The notes: generated by a model from the letters alone, not told the origin. A stretch of 64,000 nucleotides of DNA from Acidobacteriota bacterium (GCA_013289695.1 JABCZK010000005.1:108114-172113), one strand, 5' to 3'. Shown: positions 9,371 to 18,890, counted from the stretch's first letter. Numbers and translations are program-made.

Positions 9371-9410
9371 TACCCTGAGACCCTGCCGGCGGCAGGGTCG
9401 AACCGGAGGC
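9371..9410. repeat. Dispersed repeat, family D, between purL and purQ
   Basis: CCTGAGACCCTGCC followed by an inverted GGCAGGGTCGAA forms a hairpin like the one at 3948-3985. It lies in the 277-bp gap between purQ and purL, which holds no recognisable gene; in particular no purS-like frame was found there. Confidence 0.55.
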
Positions 9411-9551
9411 GCGGCATAAGCTAGCCCAGCGCGGAAGCGCTGGGAAAAAAGTCGCGCGCAGCGCGTTCCCTTCGCGGCGCCTTTCCCGCGTGTTTTCGGT
9501 TTGCTTTCAACTGACCTAGCCGCTTCCGTCGTAGCCCACTTCAGCAACCAA

Positions 9552-10307
9552 TCACGCCGGAACCGCCGCCGTCACTCCCGGCGCGCGCCGCACCGCGCTC
9601 TCCGCAGCCGCCAAGCTCGCCACCAGCGAACGAAAAACCACCATCCCATCCGCCGACCCCAGCGCCAACTCCACCGCGCGCTCCGGATGCGGCATCAACC
9701 CCAGCACATTGCGCTCGCGGTTGCAGATCCCCGCAATCGCATGCAACGACCCATTGGGATTCGCTTCGCGGTCGTCCGCGCCGGCATCGCCGCCGTCCGG
9801 CCGCACGTAGTGAAATATAATTTGATTGTTGTGTTCCAGCTCAGCCAGCATCGCCGGCTCGCAAAAATAATTCCCTTCGTTGTGCGCGATCGGAATCTTC
9901 AGCACCTGCCCCAGCGTCGCCGCGCAGGTAAACGGCGTATCCGTTGCCTCCACCCGTATATGCACATGTCGGCACAGATAACGCAGCCCCTTGTTGCGCA
10001 GCATCGCCCCAGGCAGCAACCCCGCTTCCAGCAAAATCTGAAATCCATTGCAAATCCCCAAAACCAAACCGCCCCCGCGCGCAAACCGCTCCACGGCCTT
10101 CATAACCGGCGAAAATCGCGCAATCGCCCCCGTGCGCAAATAATCCCCAAACGCAAATCCGCCCGGCAAAATCACAGCGTCGCAACCTGCCAGATTTTCA
10201 GACTGGTGCCAGATCATCTCCACCGGCTGCCGCACGATCGCGCCCACCGCATGAAAAGCGTCCGCATCACAATTCGACCCCGGGAATTGCACCACGCCAA
10301 ATTTCAT
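9552..10307 (-). CDS. purQ: Phosphoribosylformylglycinamidine synthase subunit I (glutaminase)
   Basis: Class I glutamine amidotransferase that feeds ammonia to PurL for FGAM synthesis. At 251 residues it is of normal length. The nucleophile is Cys86 in LGICNGFQ, and the partner His and Glu lie in the C-terminal PHPERA motif. The opening [16 protein letters not shown] is typical of PurQ. It lies upstream of purL on the same strand with a repeat-containing gap, so the two may be cotranscribed, but tight coupling is lost. No purS gene is seen next to it. Confidence 0.96.
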   Translation of the reverse strand: MKFGVVQFPGSNCDADAFHAVGAIVRQPVEMIWHQSENLAGCDAVILPGGFAFGDYLRTGAIARFSPVMKAVERFARGGGLVLGICNGFQILLEAGLLPGAMLRNKGLRYLCRHVHIRVEATDTPFTCAATLGQVLKIPIAHNEGNYFCEPAMLAELEHNNQIIFHYVRPDGGDAGADDREANPNGSLHAIAGICNRERNVLGLMPHPERAVELALGSADGMVVFRSLVASLAAAESAVRRAPGVTAAVPA

Positions 10308-10829
10308 CGTCCCGCCTCGCCTCCGCTCATTTTAGCATGTGCGCAGGACATGCCGCAGCGCGACTTTGCGCACAACCTTCGCTCGCCGGCGCCGGCTAAC
10401 GCGCCTCGTCATCCTGAGCGCAGCGAAGGAACTCTCTTTGCTTTAAGTTTTCTCCGCGGTAAAAAAATGTTTACGTCTCCGTCGCATCAACCCCGTAAAC
10501 GCGACCCCCTCTCGACCGCAAATCCAACACGCTCCCACCTCTTGAAATCCCCAACCAGGTATGATTTATAGTAATCAGCAAGAAAAAGTAACCAGCGCGT
10601 GCAGCGCACCCCTAAAAACTGAATAGCCGACGACCGGACGAGCGAACCTGCCTCTCGCCCTCAGGGACTTCTCCGCCCGCCTCGCCGCGGGATTCTCTCG
10701 CCCGCGCGATTCCATTCGTCCGCAAACGAGGCCACCGCGGCAGGCTCGAAGGGCCACCACAATGACTATCACGCAGAATCCGAGCGGCTTCAGCCTCTGA
10801 AGTACCGATTTTGTTTTAGTGACACAGAC
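10308..10829. other. Intergenic region, no gene seen
   Basis: 522 bp between purQ and glmU. It holds a CATCCTGAGCGCAGCGAAGGA element (10410-10431), a GGCAGGCTCGAAGGGCCAC element near 10740-10758, and a CGGCTTCAGCCTCTGAAG element near 10783-10800. All belong to the dispersed families. Open frames here have no protein-like features. Confidence 0.5.
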
Positions 10830-12335
10830 CTAACGGCGGGTACGCTTCCGGGATTTTCTTTTCGCGCGCCTGCGCGCTTTCAGTTTGGCCCTGCGCACAG
10901 CTTTGCTACGGCGTTTCGGTTTCTTGCGCCCTTCGTCGCGTCTAGCCCGCGCCATCATGCGCCGCCGCGCCGCCGCCCAACCCGGCTTATTGCTCTGACG
11001 TCCGCGCGCCACTCCCAGCGCGTCCGCTGGAACATTTTCCGTGATCGTGGACCCCGCCGCGACATACGCGCCGTCGCCAATCCGCACCGGCGCCACCAGC
11101 GCGCTGTCACTCCCAATGAAAACGCGATTACCGATCGTGGTTTCGTGCTTGGCCACGCCATCGTAGTTGCACGTAATCGTCCCTGCGCCGATGTTCGCTT
11201 CGCGCCCGATGGAGGCGTCGCCCAAATAAGTCAGGTGCCCGGCCTTCGCCCCCTCATGCACCACCGAATTTTTTACTTCCACAAAATTTCCAATGTGCGC
11301 CCCCGCGCGAATGTCCGCACCAGGACGCAATCGCGCAAACGGTCCCACGTGCGCCCTGTTCCCGACGCGGCTGGAATCCAGCGTCGAATGCGCGCCGATA
11401 ATTACGTCGTCATCCACCCGCGTATCGCGCAACACGCTACCCGTCTGAATCGTGCAGCGCGCGCCGATGCGCGTCTTGCCCAGCAATTGCACGCACGGAT
11501 CAATCACCGTGTCGGGCCCGGCGCTCACTTCCGGATCAATCACCACCGTCTCCGGCAGATAAATCGTCACGCCTGCTTCCATCAACTCCGCGGCCTTGCG
11601 CGCGCGGAAAATCCGGTCCACGTCGGCCAGATTCGCGCGTGTATTGCATCCCAGAATTTCACTGGCGTCCGGAGCCACCTGCGCCAGCACGCGTTCGTTG
11701 CGCTGACGCAACAAAGCGATCGCGTCGGTCAGGTACAACTCGCGATGCGCATTGTTTGGCCGCAAGGCGTTCAGGCAAGGCCACAGTTTTTCCAGTGTGA
11801 AGCAATAAATGCTGGAATTCACTTCGCGGATGGCGCGCTGCTCGGGAGTCGCGGCCTTTTCTTCCACCACGGCTTGCACGCGGCCTTCGGAATCGCGCAC
11901 CACGCGGCCGTAATCCGTGGGATCGTTCAGCTCAGCGCTCAGAATCGTTGCGGCTGCTTCGCCGCGGCGATGCGTGTCCAGCAGCGCTGTCAAAGTTTCC
12001 GCGCGCAGCAGCGGAGCATCGCCGGGAACCACGATCACCAGCTTCGCGCTCTTGCGCATCGCGCGCCGCGCCACCTGCAACGCATGACCGGTGCCGCGCT
12101 GCGGTTGCTGCTTCACCGTATCCGCGCCCAGTGATCCGGCCAGCGCGCCCACTTCTTCGGCCTGGTGCCCCACCACCGCCAGCACTTGCGCGGCTTTCAC
12201 CGGCTGGCTGGCGCGGATCACGTGCTCCAGCAGCGGGCGGCCTCCGGCGCGGTGCAACACTTTCGCCAGATCGGAACGCATACGCGTTCCCTTCCCAGCG
12301 GCCAGAATCACAATCACAGTGTCGGCGGCAGGCAT
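10830..12335 (-). CDS. glmU: Bifunctional N-acetylglucosamine-1-phosphate uridyltransferase / glucosamine-1-phosphate acetyltransferase
   Basis: Makes UDP-GlcNAc for peptidoglycan and lipid A. The start at 12335 gives MPAADTVIVILAAGKGTRM, placing the nucleotide-binding loop at its usual N-terminal position; an open frame extends 106 codons further upstream but runs through intergenic repeats. The pyrophosphorylase domain (to about residue 230) is followed by left-handed beta-helix hexapeptide repeats, including the acetyltransferase motif region TITCNYDG. The last 50 or so residues (about 452-501) form a highly basic Lys/Arg tail that ordinary GlmU (about 456 residues) lacks. The tail could bind RNA, DNA or acidic envelope polymers; that is speculation. 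Confidence 0.95.
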   Translation of the reverse strand: MPAADTVIVILAAGKGTRMRSDLAKVLHRAGGRPLLEHVIRASQPVKAAQVLAVVGHQAEEVGALAGSLGADTVKQQPQRGTGHALQVARRAMRKSAKLVIVVPGDAPLLRAETLTALLDTHRRGEAAATILSAELNDPTDYGRVVRDSEGRVQAVVEEKAATPEQRAIREVNSSIYCFTLEKLWPCLNALRPNNAHRELYLTDAIALLRQRNERVLAQVAPDASEILGCNTRANLADVDRIFRARKAAELMEAGVTIYLPETVVIDPEVSAGPDTVIDPCVQLLGKTRIGARCTIQTGSVLRDTRVDDDVIIGAHSTLDSSRVGNRAHVGPFARLRPGADIRAGAHIGNFVEVKNSVVHEGAKAGHLTYLGDASIGREANIGAGTITCNYDGVAKHETTIGNRVFIGSDSALVAPVRIGDGAYVAAGSTITENVPADALGVARGRQSNKPGWAAARRRMMARARRDEGRKKPKRRSKAVRRAKLKARRRAKRKSRKRTRR

Positions 12336-12656
12336 GCGAAAGGTATTGTCGCTTCCCCGCACATCTTTGGCAATCGAAACAGCCTCACCGAGCTTGCGCC
12401 TTTCCGCCCTCGTGGCGCATCCATGCAATCCAGGTTTTTCCGTAGGGGCGGGTCTCAGACCCGCCCCTGTTGCCGCAAGCACAAAGTCCGTGCATTTGAT
12501 GCCGTGCGCCGTCATCCTGAACCCGCGACCGCGGGTGAAGGATCGCGCTTCGCCTTTCGGTCTTCGTTGCCGTACGCACCGCGTCGAACGCACAATATTC
12601 GTGCATTTGTTAACCAAAGCGATATATTTCCTCGCAGGCGGAACCGGAGGCACGCG
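12336..12656. other. Divergent promoter region with dispersed repeats
   Basis: 321 bp between divergent glmU and the zinc-ribbon gene. It contains a perfect hairpin, GGGGCGGGTCT/AGACCCGCCCC (about 12445-12468), and a family D element (12511-12546, CATCCTGAACCCGC...GCGGGTGAAGGATCG). Promoters for both flanking genes must lie here, but none could be assigned. Confidence 0.5.
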
Positions 12657-13484
12657 ATGTTTTGTCGAAACTGCGGAACAGCCAATCCCGATTCAGGGCA
12701 ATTCTGCTCGAAGTGCGGACAACCACTTTCTTCCGCCGCCGCTCGCACGACGCCCGGTCCCACGCCGGTCCCCGGAGGTTCATTCGCAACTCCACCGGTC
12801 GTCGGCGACACGCCCACCAGCGGCAAAGCCATCGCCAGCCTGGTCTGTGGAATCTTTACGTTTTTCTTTCCCGCCTCCATCGCCGCAATTATTCTCGGCC
12901 ACATCTCGCTGTCGGAGATTCGCAATTCCGCGGGCCGAATTGGTGGTCGCGGCATCGCCATCACCGGCCTGGTGCTGGGATATCTCGGCCTCGTCATCAT
13001 TCCCGCCATGATCGTCGCCGCGATCGCGATTCCCAATCTGCTGCGCGCGCGCTTCGCTGCGAACGAGGCTTCGGCCGTCGGCTCGCTCCGTTCTGTCAAC
13101 ACCGCCGCGATCGTCTATGCGACCAGATTCGAAAATGGCTTTCCTTCCAGTCTGGACGTGTTGGTTGAGGGCACCGCAGGAGATGCGACTTGCAATCATG
13201 CTGCGTTGCTGGATGCGTCGTTCGGGTCCGTTCGCAAGAACGGATACATTTTCGCTTACACTCCGCAATATCCGGACGGAGCTACTGCGCCGGTTATTTC
13301 ACCCAAGGCCGCCGCGAAAGGCTGCACTGCGGGAGGCGCTTCCGGTTACACCGTGACCGCCGATCCCATGCAGCGCGGCACGACTGGGCGGCGGAGTTTC
13401 TATACCGACCAGAGCGGAGTCATTCGGTTTTCAGGGAACGGCGAATCCGCGACGGCCCATAGTCCGCCGCTCTACCAGCGGTAA
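12657..13484 (+). CDS. Zinc-ribbon membrane protein with DUF4190-like and pilin-like segments
   Basis: Function unknown. The ATG at 12657 has GGAGG seven bases upstream. The 275-residue product starts with a rubredoxin-type zinc ribbon (MFCRNCG...FCSKCGQ, residues 1-22) and a Pro/Gly-rich linker. A DUF4190-like segment with two hydrophobic stretches follows (about 57-85 and 97-115). The second stretch reads directly into IPNLLRARFAANEASAVGSLRSVNTA, which resembles the N-terminal helix of type II secretion/type IV pseudopilins. The C-terminal half looks like a pilin head domain with a Cys pair. No prepilin peptidase G-F-x-x-x-E site was seen, so the pilin-like part may be a membrane-anchored domain and not a processed pilin. 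Confidence 0.75.
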   Translation: MFCRNCGTANPDSGQFCSKCGQPLSSAAARTTPGPTPVPGGSFATPPVVGDTPTSGKAIASLVCGIFTFFFPASIAAIILGHISLSEIRNSAGRIGGRGIAITGLVLGYLGLVIIPAMIVAAIAIPNLLRARFAANEASAVGSLRSVNTAAIVYATRFENGFPSSLDVLVEGTAGDATCNHAALLDASFGSVRKNGYIFAYTPQYPDGATAPVISPKAAAKGCTAGGASGYTVTADPMQRGTTGRRSFYTDQSGVIRFSGNGESATAHSPPLYQR

Positions 13485-13585
13485 TTTCACAGGACAATTT
13501 GGCCGCTCCATTCGGATAGCGCGAATTTCCCGCGCCGCATAAATTGTGCGAGCATCAAAAGAGCAGCGTATGAAAGCACGAAGAG

Positions 13586-13612
13586 CTTTGTGAGTCGTGG
13601 CTTTAGCCGCTG
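13586..13612. repeat. Dispersed repeat, family A
   Basis: CTTTGTGAGTCGTGGCTTTAG followed by CCGCTGCAG, a near copy of the family A element at 3927-3947. Related inverted copies lie at 17291-17310 and 34894-34914. Confidence 0.55.
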
Positions 13613-13705
13613 CAGTTCCGATTTTGCAGCTGTCGCAGAGAATCTCTCGCGCCTGAGGAAATGGTCTTGAACACAGCTCAGCGACAGTCAGAGACGCCGA
13701 AGACG

Positions 13706-14377
13706 ATGCACAGCCTGGACAATCCAATCTGGAATTCGCTCTCGACGCTCCACTCGCACTTCGCCGAAGGCGACGAACTTGCGAAGCGCTATTCACCGGA
13801 AGTAACTCTGCTCGCCGCGATGGGCGAACCGACGAACGATGCGTATGCATCGCTCGCGAGGACTCTGCGGCGTACCGGCGCCGCGTTGTTTCTGGATCAG
13901 CCGCCGCAGATTCCCGCGGGATGGATCACCGTTCATTCGTCGCCGATCGTACAAATGGTGTGCGAAAAGCCGAATCTTGCGCAGGATGGCTTTCCCGCGG
14001 AAAAACTAACTCCCGCCGATGTGCCGGAAATGGTCGCGCTCGCCGAATTGACCAAGCCCGGCCCCTTCGGCACGCGCACCCGCGAACTGGGTGCGTATCT
14101 GGGAATTCGTCAAAGCAAACGCCTCGTGGCCATGGCGGGCGAGAGACTTCATCTGCCGGGTTATACCGAAGTCAGCGCGGTCTGCACTCATCCGGAATTT
14201 CAAGGCCGCGGATATGCTCGCGAGCTGATGTCCATTCTGATGCGTAAAATCGTGCAGCGCGCTGAAACACCCATTCTCCACGTCCGGCAGGAAAATGTGT
14301 CCGCAATTCATCTGTATGAAAAGCTCGGCTTTCGCACGCGCCGCCTGATCCATTTTGTGATTATTCGCAGCGCGTGA
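13706..14377 (+). CDS. GNAT family N-acetyltransferase
   Basis: Predicted acetyl-CoA-dependent acyltransferase of unknown substrate. I prefer the start at 13706 (MHSLDNPIWNSL), because the LDNPIW opening resembles the N-terminus of related GNAT proteins as I recall them; the ATG at 13661 has a purine stretch too close to the codon. The 223-residue protein has a variable N-terminal half and a C-terminal GNAT fold. That fold includes the acetyl-CoA loop HPEFQGRGYARELM and the beta-bulge pattern HVRQENVSAIHLYEKLGFRTRR. It resembles the FR47-like subgroup. It is transcribed alone, convergent with lpxC. Confidence 0.85.
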   Translation: MHSLDNPIWNSLSTLHSHFAEGDELAKRYSPEVTLLAAMGEPTNDAYASLARTLRRTGAALFLDQPPQIPAGWITVHSSPIVQMVCEKPNLAQDGFPAEKLTPADVPEMVALAELTKPGPFGTRTRELGAYLGIRQSKRLVAMAGERLHLPGYTEVSAVCTHPEFQGRGYARELMSILMRKIVQRAETPILHVRQENVSAIHLYEKLGFRTRRLIHFVIIRSA

Positions 14378-14391
14378 ATATCTCGTGAGAT

Positions 14392-15297
14392 TTAGAATGT
14401 GGCGGGAAGAGAGGCTGTTGCGGGGGGTCGCGCATCCGCGGAATCGTGCGGCGCGGTCGTCTCGGTCCAGAGAGTGTGGTCGGCGAGCAGCCGCGTAACC
14501 AGCTGTGTGTGCAGCGCGTGACCGGCCTTGTGCGCGACGATGCGCGCTTTCAGCGGCCGCCCCACCAGCGCGAGATCGCCGATCAGGTCCAGCGCCTTGT
14601 GCCGCCCGAATTCATCCGGAAAACGCAGCGGGCCGTTCAGTATTCCTTCGTCGTCCAGCACGATCGCGTTTTCCACCGAGCCGCCGCGAATCAATCCCAT
14701 CGCTTGCAAGCCCGCAAAGTCTTTCATGAAACCGAAGGTGCGCGCCGGCGCCAGTTCGCGGCTGAAAGATTGGCGGTCCACGGTCATCTCCACTTCCTGC
14801 GGACCCACATTCGGATGTTTGTAGTCCACGAAGCAGTGCACGCGGAATTCTTCCGCCGGATAGATTCCGATGCGGCGGTCACCATCGGAAAATTCCAGCG
14901 GTTTGATCACGCGAATGTAACGTCGCTGCCGCCGCAGTTTGCGAATCCCGGCTTGCGCCAGCAGTTCGATGAAGGGTTTCGAGGAGCCGTCCAGGATCGG
15001 GAGTTCCAGCGCGTCCAGCTCGACGTACACATTGTCAACACCGCAGGAGTATAGCGCTGCGAGCAGGTGCTCCACGGTAGAGAGCAGCACGCCCTGCTTC
15101 ATCAAGCTGGTGGCATAGCTCACCCGCGCGACGTTGCGAACGTGCGCTTCGATCTCGAAGTTGTCGAGGTCCACCCGCCGGAAAACGATGCCGGTGTCCG
15201 CGGGAGCTGGAACCAACCGCAGGTGGCAGCGCACGGCGGTGTGAAGTCCGACGCCGCGAGTTTCGACCGGTCTTTGTATTGTGAGTTGATAAGGCAT
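14392..15297 (-). CDS. lpxC: UDP-3-O-acyl-N-acetylglucosamine deacetylase
   Basis: Committed zinc-dependent step of lipid A synthesis, showing that the organism builds an outer membrane. The 301-residue protein keeps the metal ligands H77 (in EHLLAAL), H233 and D237 (in HKALDLIGD), and the catalytic H260 in AHKAGHALH. The variable tail after about residue 270 is Ala/Pro-rich. The start MPYQLTIQRPV is typical of the family. The upstream gap is AT-richer than average and probably holds the promoter. Confidence 0.96.
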   Translation of the reverse strand: MPYQLTIQRPVETRGVGLHTAVRCHLRLVPAPADTGIVFRRVDLDNFEIEAHVRNVARVSYATSLMKQGVLLSTVEHLLAALYSCGVDNVYVELDALELPILDGSSKPFIELLAQAGIRKLRRQRRYIRVIKPLEFSDGDRRIGIYPAEEFRVHCFVDYKHPNVGPQEVEMTVDRQSFSRELAPARTFGFMKDFAGLQAMGLIRGGSVENAIVLDDEGILNGPLRFPDEFGRHKALDLIGDLALVGRPLKARIVAHKAGHALHTQLVTRLLADHTLWTETTAPHDSADARPPATASLPATF

Positions 15298-15474
15298 CAG
15301 CTGGACAGGGTCGTTCTATGCACTTCAGTGGCCCCTCAGCTTGAATTATAACCCTTTACAATCAATAGCTTAAACCAATCAAGACCGATAGGTTTCTAAT
15401 TGTGTGGTAAGAGTACAACAGAACGGTAGGTTCCTACGTGGTTCAACGTGAACAGGTTAACGGTGAACGGAGGG

Positions 15475-16038
15475 CTAGGCAGAGACGTTCAGAAGCTGCC
15501 CTTGCGGAGTTGGTTTAGCGCTTGAACTGGCAGCGGGTGAAGCTTCATGAATACCTCCCGGCGCGCGAGTGTCTTGCAATTTCTGGAGCTGCGTTACGGC
15601 GGCGGCATTCTGCTGTGCCGTTGCGGCGCTTTTCGGTGCGGACGTCGCACTTGCGCTCGCGGCGTCCGAACTCGACGCGGAAGTTGTGACCACGCCAGAG
15701 GCGCTATTCTGGCCTGCCAGCGTCGCGGCAGCAGGGAAAGTTGACGAGGTGAAAACATCAGCCGTGCTTTGGCCAGGAGAGAACGTGATTTGCTGGGCCA
15801 ACAGCGTGAATGCCGCTAATTGGGTGTTTCCGCTTGCTAGTGCGCCTTGTTGTCGTTGAGGCGGCAATGTTCCGGATAGGGACACCCTATCCTGCTGTGA
15901 ATCAGACGGGAAGACAGCGGGAGCCTCGCTCGCAGAAAGAACCGGGCTGACAGGCTTGGCCTGCGGATTCGAGGCATTTTCTGCCAGAGAAGGCTGTCCG
16001 CCGACCAGCGCCGCGATGTGAAAGTCATTCGAGCCCAT
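15475..16038 (-). CDS. Hypothetical protein, Ala/Ser/Gln-rich
   Basis: Not recognised. The start at 16038 is chosen because a GAGG lies about six bases upstream of this ATG; the frame itself is open to 16152. The 187-residue product has a short folded-looking N-terminus (residues 1-15), then a long low-complexity region rich in Ala, Ser, Thr and Gln without hydrophobic membrane segments. The end is a Pro/Ser-rich tail. The composition resembles disordered export or structural proteins, but no family can be named. It could be an unexpressed frame; a clear ribosome-binding site and normal codon use favour a gene. Confidence 0.5.
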   Translation of the reverse strand: MGSNDFHIAALVGGQPSLAENASNPQAKPVSPVLSASEAPAVFPSDSQQDRVSLSGTLPPQRQQGALASGNTQLAAFTLLAQQITFSPGQSTADVFTSSTFPAAATLAGQNSASGVVTTSASSSDAASASATSAPKSAATAQQNAAAVTQLQKLQDTRAPGGIHEASPAASSSAKPTPQGQLLNVSA

Positions 16039-16253
16039 CTGAACCTCATTCCGGCCTATTAAGTCGTGCGGAATCAGTTGCTCAGACCGGTGCGGCCAAT
16101 CCAAGTCGTACGCCGCGAATCGAACCCAAGACCTATCTTGTCTGTCTAGCATATTGGCTGGCGGGCTCAGAGCATTAGGGCCTTTTAAGGTGTTGGGGCG
16201 TGGTTGTTTCGATTGGGCCGTTCCGCGTACAATGGATTTTCACCCAAACGCAC

Positions 16254-17162
16254 ATGGCCACGCCCTTTACGATTCTTCCGAATTCCACTCCGCCGCCCGC
16301 GGCGCATCCGCGACCGTCCTGGTTACGCGTGCGATTTTTCGGCGGACCAAAATACCAGGAATTGAAGCGCACCATGCGCACGCTGGATTTGCATACCGTG
16401 TGCGAGAGCGCGCGCTGCCCCAACATGGGGGAATGCTGGGAATACGGCACGGCCACGTTCATGATTTTGGGCGACATTTGCACACGGGCGTGCGGATTCT
16501 GCGCGGTGCCGAGTGGCAAGCCTCTGGGCCCTCCGGCGGAAGACGAGCCGGAGCGCGTGGCGGAGGCAGTGGCGAGGATGGGATTGCGCTACGCGGTGGT
16601 GACTTCGGTGAACCGCGACGACCAGCCGGACGGCGGCGCGAAAATTTTTGCGCGCACGATCACGGAAATTCGCGCGCGCGTGCCGGGATGCAAAGTGGAA
16701 GTACTGATCCCTGATTTTCGCGGTGATTGGAACGCGCTTGCGACTGTGATGGCGGCGAGACCCGACGTGTTGAATCACAACATGGAAACCGTGCCGCGGC
16801 TTTATCGCCAGGTGCGCAAGGGCGCGGTGTACGAGCGGTCGCTGGAGTTATTGCGGCGCGCGGGAGAAATTATTCCCGGGTTGCCCACGAAAACCGGAAT
16901 GATGCTGGGGCTGGGCGAAACGCGCGAAGAAGTGCTGGCGGCGATGGAAGATATCGTGGCGCAGGGCACGCACATTTTGACGCTCGGCCAATACATGCAG
17001 CCAACGCACGAACATTTGCCGATCGAACGCTACGTGCATCCCGATGAATTCGCGGAATATAAGCAGTTGGGCGAGACGATGGGATTCAAACACGTGGAAG
17101 CCGGACCACTGGTGCGGTCATCGTATCACGCTTTCGAACAGGAAGTGGCGGCACACGGCTGA
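16254..17162 (+). CDS. lipA: Lipoyl synthase
   Basis: Radical SAM enzyme that inserts two sulfurs into protein-bound octanoyl groups. From the start at 16254 the 302-residue product has the auxiliary cluster cysteines C50, C55 and C61 ([12 protein letters not shown]) and the radical SAM cysteines C76, C80 and C83 (CTRACGFC). The C-terminal RSSYHA carries the conserved RSSY serine. An alternative start at 16200 adds 18 residues. No lipB or lipoate-dependent enzyme gene is adjacent. Confidence 0.96.
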   Translation: MATPFTILPNSTPPPAAHPRPSWLRVRFFGGPKYQELKRTMRTLDLHTVCESARCPNMGECWEYGTATFMILGDICTRACGFCAVPSGKPLGPPAEDEPERVAEAVARMGLRYAVVTSVNRDDQPDGGAKIFARTITEIRARVPGCKVEVLIPDFRGDWNALATVMAARPDVLNHNMETVPRLYRQVRKGAVYERSLELLRRAGEIIPGLPTKTGMMLGLGETREEVLAAMEDIVAQGTHILTLGQYMQPTHEHLPIERYVHPDEFAEYKQLGETMGFKHVEAGPLVRSSYHAFEQEVAAHG

Positions 17163-17242
17163 GGCATGTTCGTTGAATGAAGCGCTGGCCGTCACGACGT
17201 ATCTCAGATGTTAAGCGTATGTGTGGCGAACAGTGCGCGGGA

Positions 17243-17424
17243 ACTTCAGCGGCTAAAGCCGGGATGCATTCGATGATTTTATCTCGTGGCTCAAGCCACG
17301 ACCCACAAAGACTCCCGGGTGTGGCTTATGGAGTGACGCAGCCCTCTTCGAGTTGAGCCTGCCAGCGCCTACGAAACAGTGGCGCTCCTGCAACGAAAAT
17401 CGCCGGCGAGACGCCGGCGCTACC
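17243..17424. repeat. Cluster of dispersed repeats between lipA and the MFS gene
   Basis: The gap contains CTTCAGCGGCTAAAGCC at 17244-17260, a family A hairpin (CGTGGCTCAAGCCACG then ACCCACAAAG, ending 17310), and CGCCGGCGAGACGCCGGCG with CTACC (17401-17424, family B). An open frame upstream of the MFS start runs through the last element, which argues that the MFS start is downstream of it. Confidence 0.6.
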
Positions 17425-17429
17425 TTCCC

Positions 17430-18716
17430 ATGAATCCTTGGCGCGGACTGAAAAATCTGCCACGAGAAATGTGGATACTTTCGGCGGCGACGCTGGTGAA
17501 TCGCTCCGGAACGATGGTGCTGGCGTTTCTGGTCTTGTACGTGACGCACACCTTGGGTGTGACTCCAGCGCGGGCGGCGCTGGCGCTGATGGTGTACGGT
17601 CTGGCGGCGCTGGTGACCATGCCGATTGCAGGAATTCTGTCCGATCGCGTGGGACCGCTGCCGATCATGAAAGGTTCGCTATTTCTGACGGGTTTTCTGC
17701 TGCTTTCATTTCCGCTGGCCAAAACTTACAGCACGATTTTGCTGATGACGTTTGCGTTCGCGGTGCTGAATGAATCGGTGCGGCCTGCGAGCCTTTCGAT
17801 GGTTTCCGATTTGGTGGCGCCTGCGCAACGCAAAGCGGCGTTCGCGCTCAGCCGGCTCGCTGCAAATCTGGGAATGAGCGTGGGTCCTGCGATCGGCGGG
17901 ATTCTAGCGGTTTATTCGTTTCGCTGGCTGTTTCTGGTGGACGGCACGACTTCGATTCTGGCGGGAGCGGTGCTGGCGCTCGCGCCGCTACGCAACTTGG
18001 GACGGCAAAAAACACACGAGCCGGACTGGGCGGACGCGACAGACTTGGGACGCGAGATCGAAGCGGATAGTTCGGCGCCGCTGGTTGCGTTGCATCCCGG
18101 TGCGGATCTGCGCGCGTTCCGAAATCCGCGCATGCTTTATTTTCTGGCGGCGATGATTCCGGTGCAGCTGGTGTTTTTTCAACTTACGTCCACGCTGCCG
18201 CTGTTCCTGGTGCGGTATGAGCATTTTCCGGAATCCGTGTTCGGAACGATTTTCACCGTGAACACTTTGCTGATTGTGGCGCTGGAAGTTCCATTGAACA
18301 CGGCGATGGAGCACTGGACGCACCGGCGAACGCTGATGCTGGGGGCGTTCTTGTACGCGGTGGGATTTGGATCGTACGCGCTGGTGGGGATTGCGCCGTT
18401 CGGAAAAGCCGCCGGCGTGTTTGCGGCCGTGGTGATCTGGACGTTCGGTGAAATGATTCTGATGCCGGGCAGTTCGGCGTACGCGGCGGAAATCGCGCCG
18501 CCGGAAAGGCGCGGAGAATACATGGGGCTGTACACGATGTCTTTCAACATTGCGTTTGCGGTGGGGCCGTGGCTGGGAGCGAGCGTGCTGGGAAAATGGG
18601 GCGCGAGTACCGTGTGGGGCGCGGCGTTTGTATCGGGATGCATTTCGACGTTGATGATGAGCCGCACCGAGCCGCAGAAGAGTTTGGCCGCGAGAGAACC
18701 TGCTATACCAGGCTGA
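17430..18716 (+). CDS. Major facilitator superfamily transporter
   Basis: Inner-membrane transporter of unknown substrate. The start at 17430 (MNPWRGLKNLPREMW) is preferred over 17379 because the longer frame is translated intergenic repeat. The 428-residue product shows 12 predicted membrane segments. The MFS motif A occurs between segments 2 and 3 as GILSDRVGPLPIMKG, and there is a central loop near residue 200. The sequence pattern (GTMVLAFLVLYVT near the N-terminus, RPASLSMVSDLV) resembles drug-efflux (DHA1/YajR-like) carriers. There is no regulator next door. Confidence 0.88.
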   Translation: MNPWRGLKNLPREMWILSAATLVNRSGTMVLAFLVLYVTHTLGVTPARAALALMVYGLAALVTMPIAGILSDRVGPLPIMKGSLFLTGFLLLSFPLAKTYSTILLMTFAFAVLNESVRPASLSMVSDLVAPAQRKAAFALSRLAANLGMSVGPAIGGILAVYSFRWLFLVDGTTSILAGAVLALAPLRNLGRQKTHEPDWADATDLGREIEADSSAPLVALHPGADLRAFRNPRMLYFLAAMIPVQLVFFQLTSTLPLFLVRYEHFPESVFGTIFTVNTLLIVALEVPLNTAMEHWTHRRTLMLGAFLYAVGFGSYALVGIAPFGKAAGVFAAVVIWTFGEMILMPGSSAYAAEIAPPERRGEYMGLYTMSFNIAFAVGPWLGASVLGKWGASTVWGAAFVSGCISTLMMSRTEPQKSLAAREPAIPG

Positions 18717-18742
18717 TGAAAAATGCCCCAAACATTTTCCTC

Positions 18743-18882
18743 AGAGGCTAAAGCCCAACGCGGGCCAAGCAATTATTGTCGGAGCTGAAGCTCCGACCCC
18801 CTGAGAAGGCAACTGCGCCCGCTAAAGGCGGGCGCTACAAAATCAAAGTGGATGGAGCCGGCGGGACGCCGGCGCTACGAAG
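18743..18882. repeat. Cluster of dispersed repeats
   Basis: The space between the MFS and TPR genes is built from AGAGGCTAAAGCCC, GGAGCTGAAGCTCCGACC, GCTAAAGGCGGGCGCTAC and GAGCCGGCGGGACGCCGGCGCTAC units. These are short palindromes that recur across the window. In this convergent gap they could fold as terminator-like hairpins. Confidence 0.6.
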
Positions 18883-18890
18883 ACATGGTT

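Noticed and set aside
12336..12653. 106-codon extension of GlmU
   Set aside because: It is translated intergenic repeat DNA; the nucleotide-binding loop normally lies near the N-terminus, as with the start at 12335.
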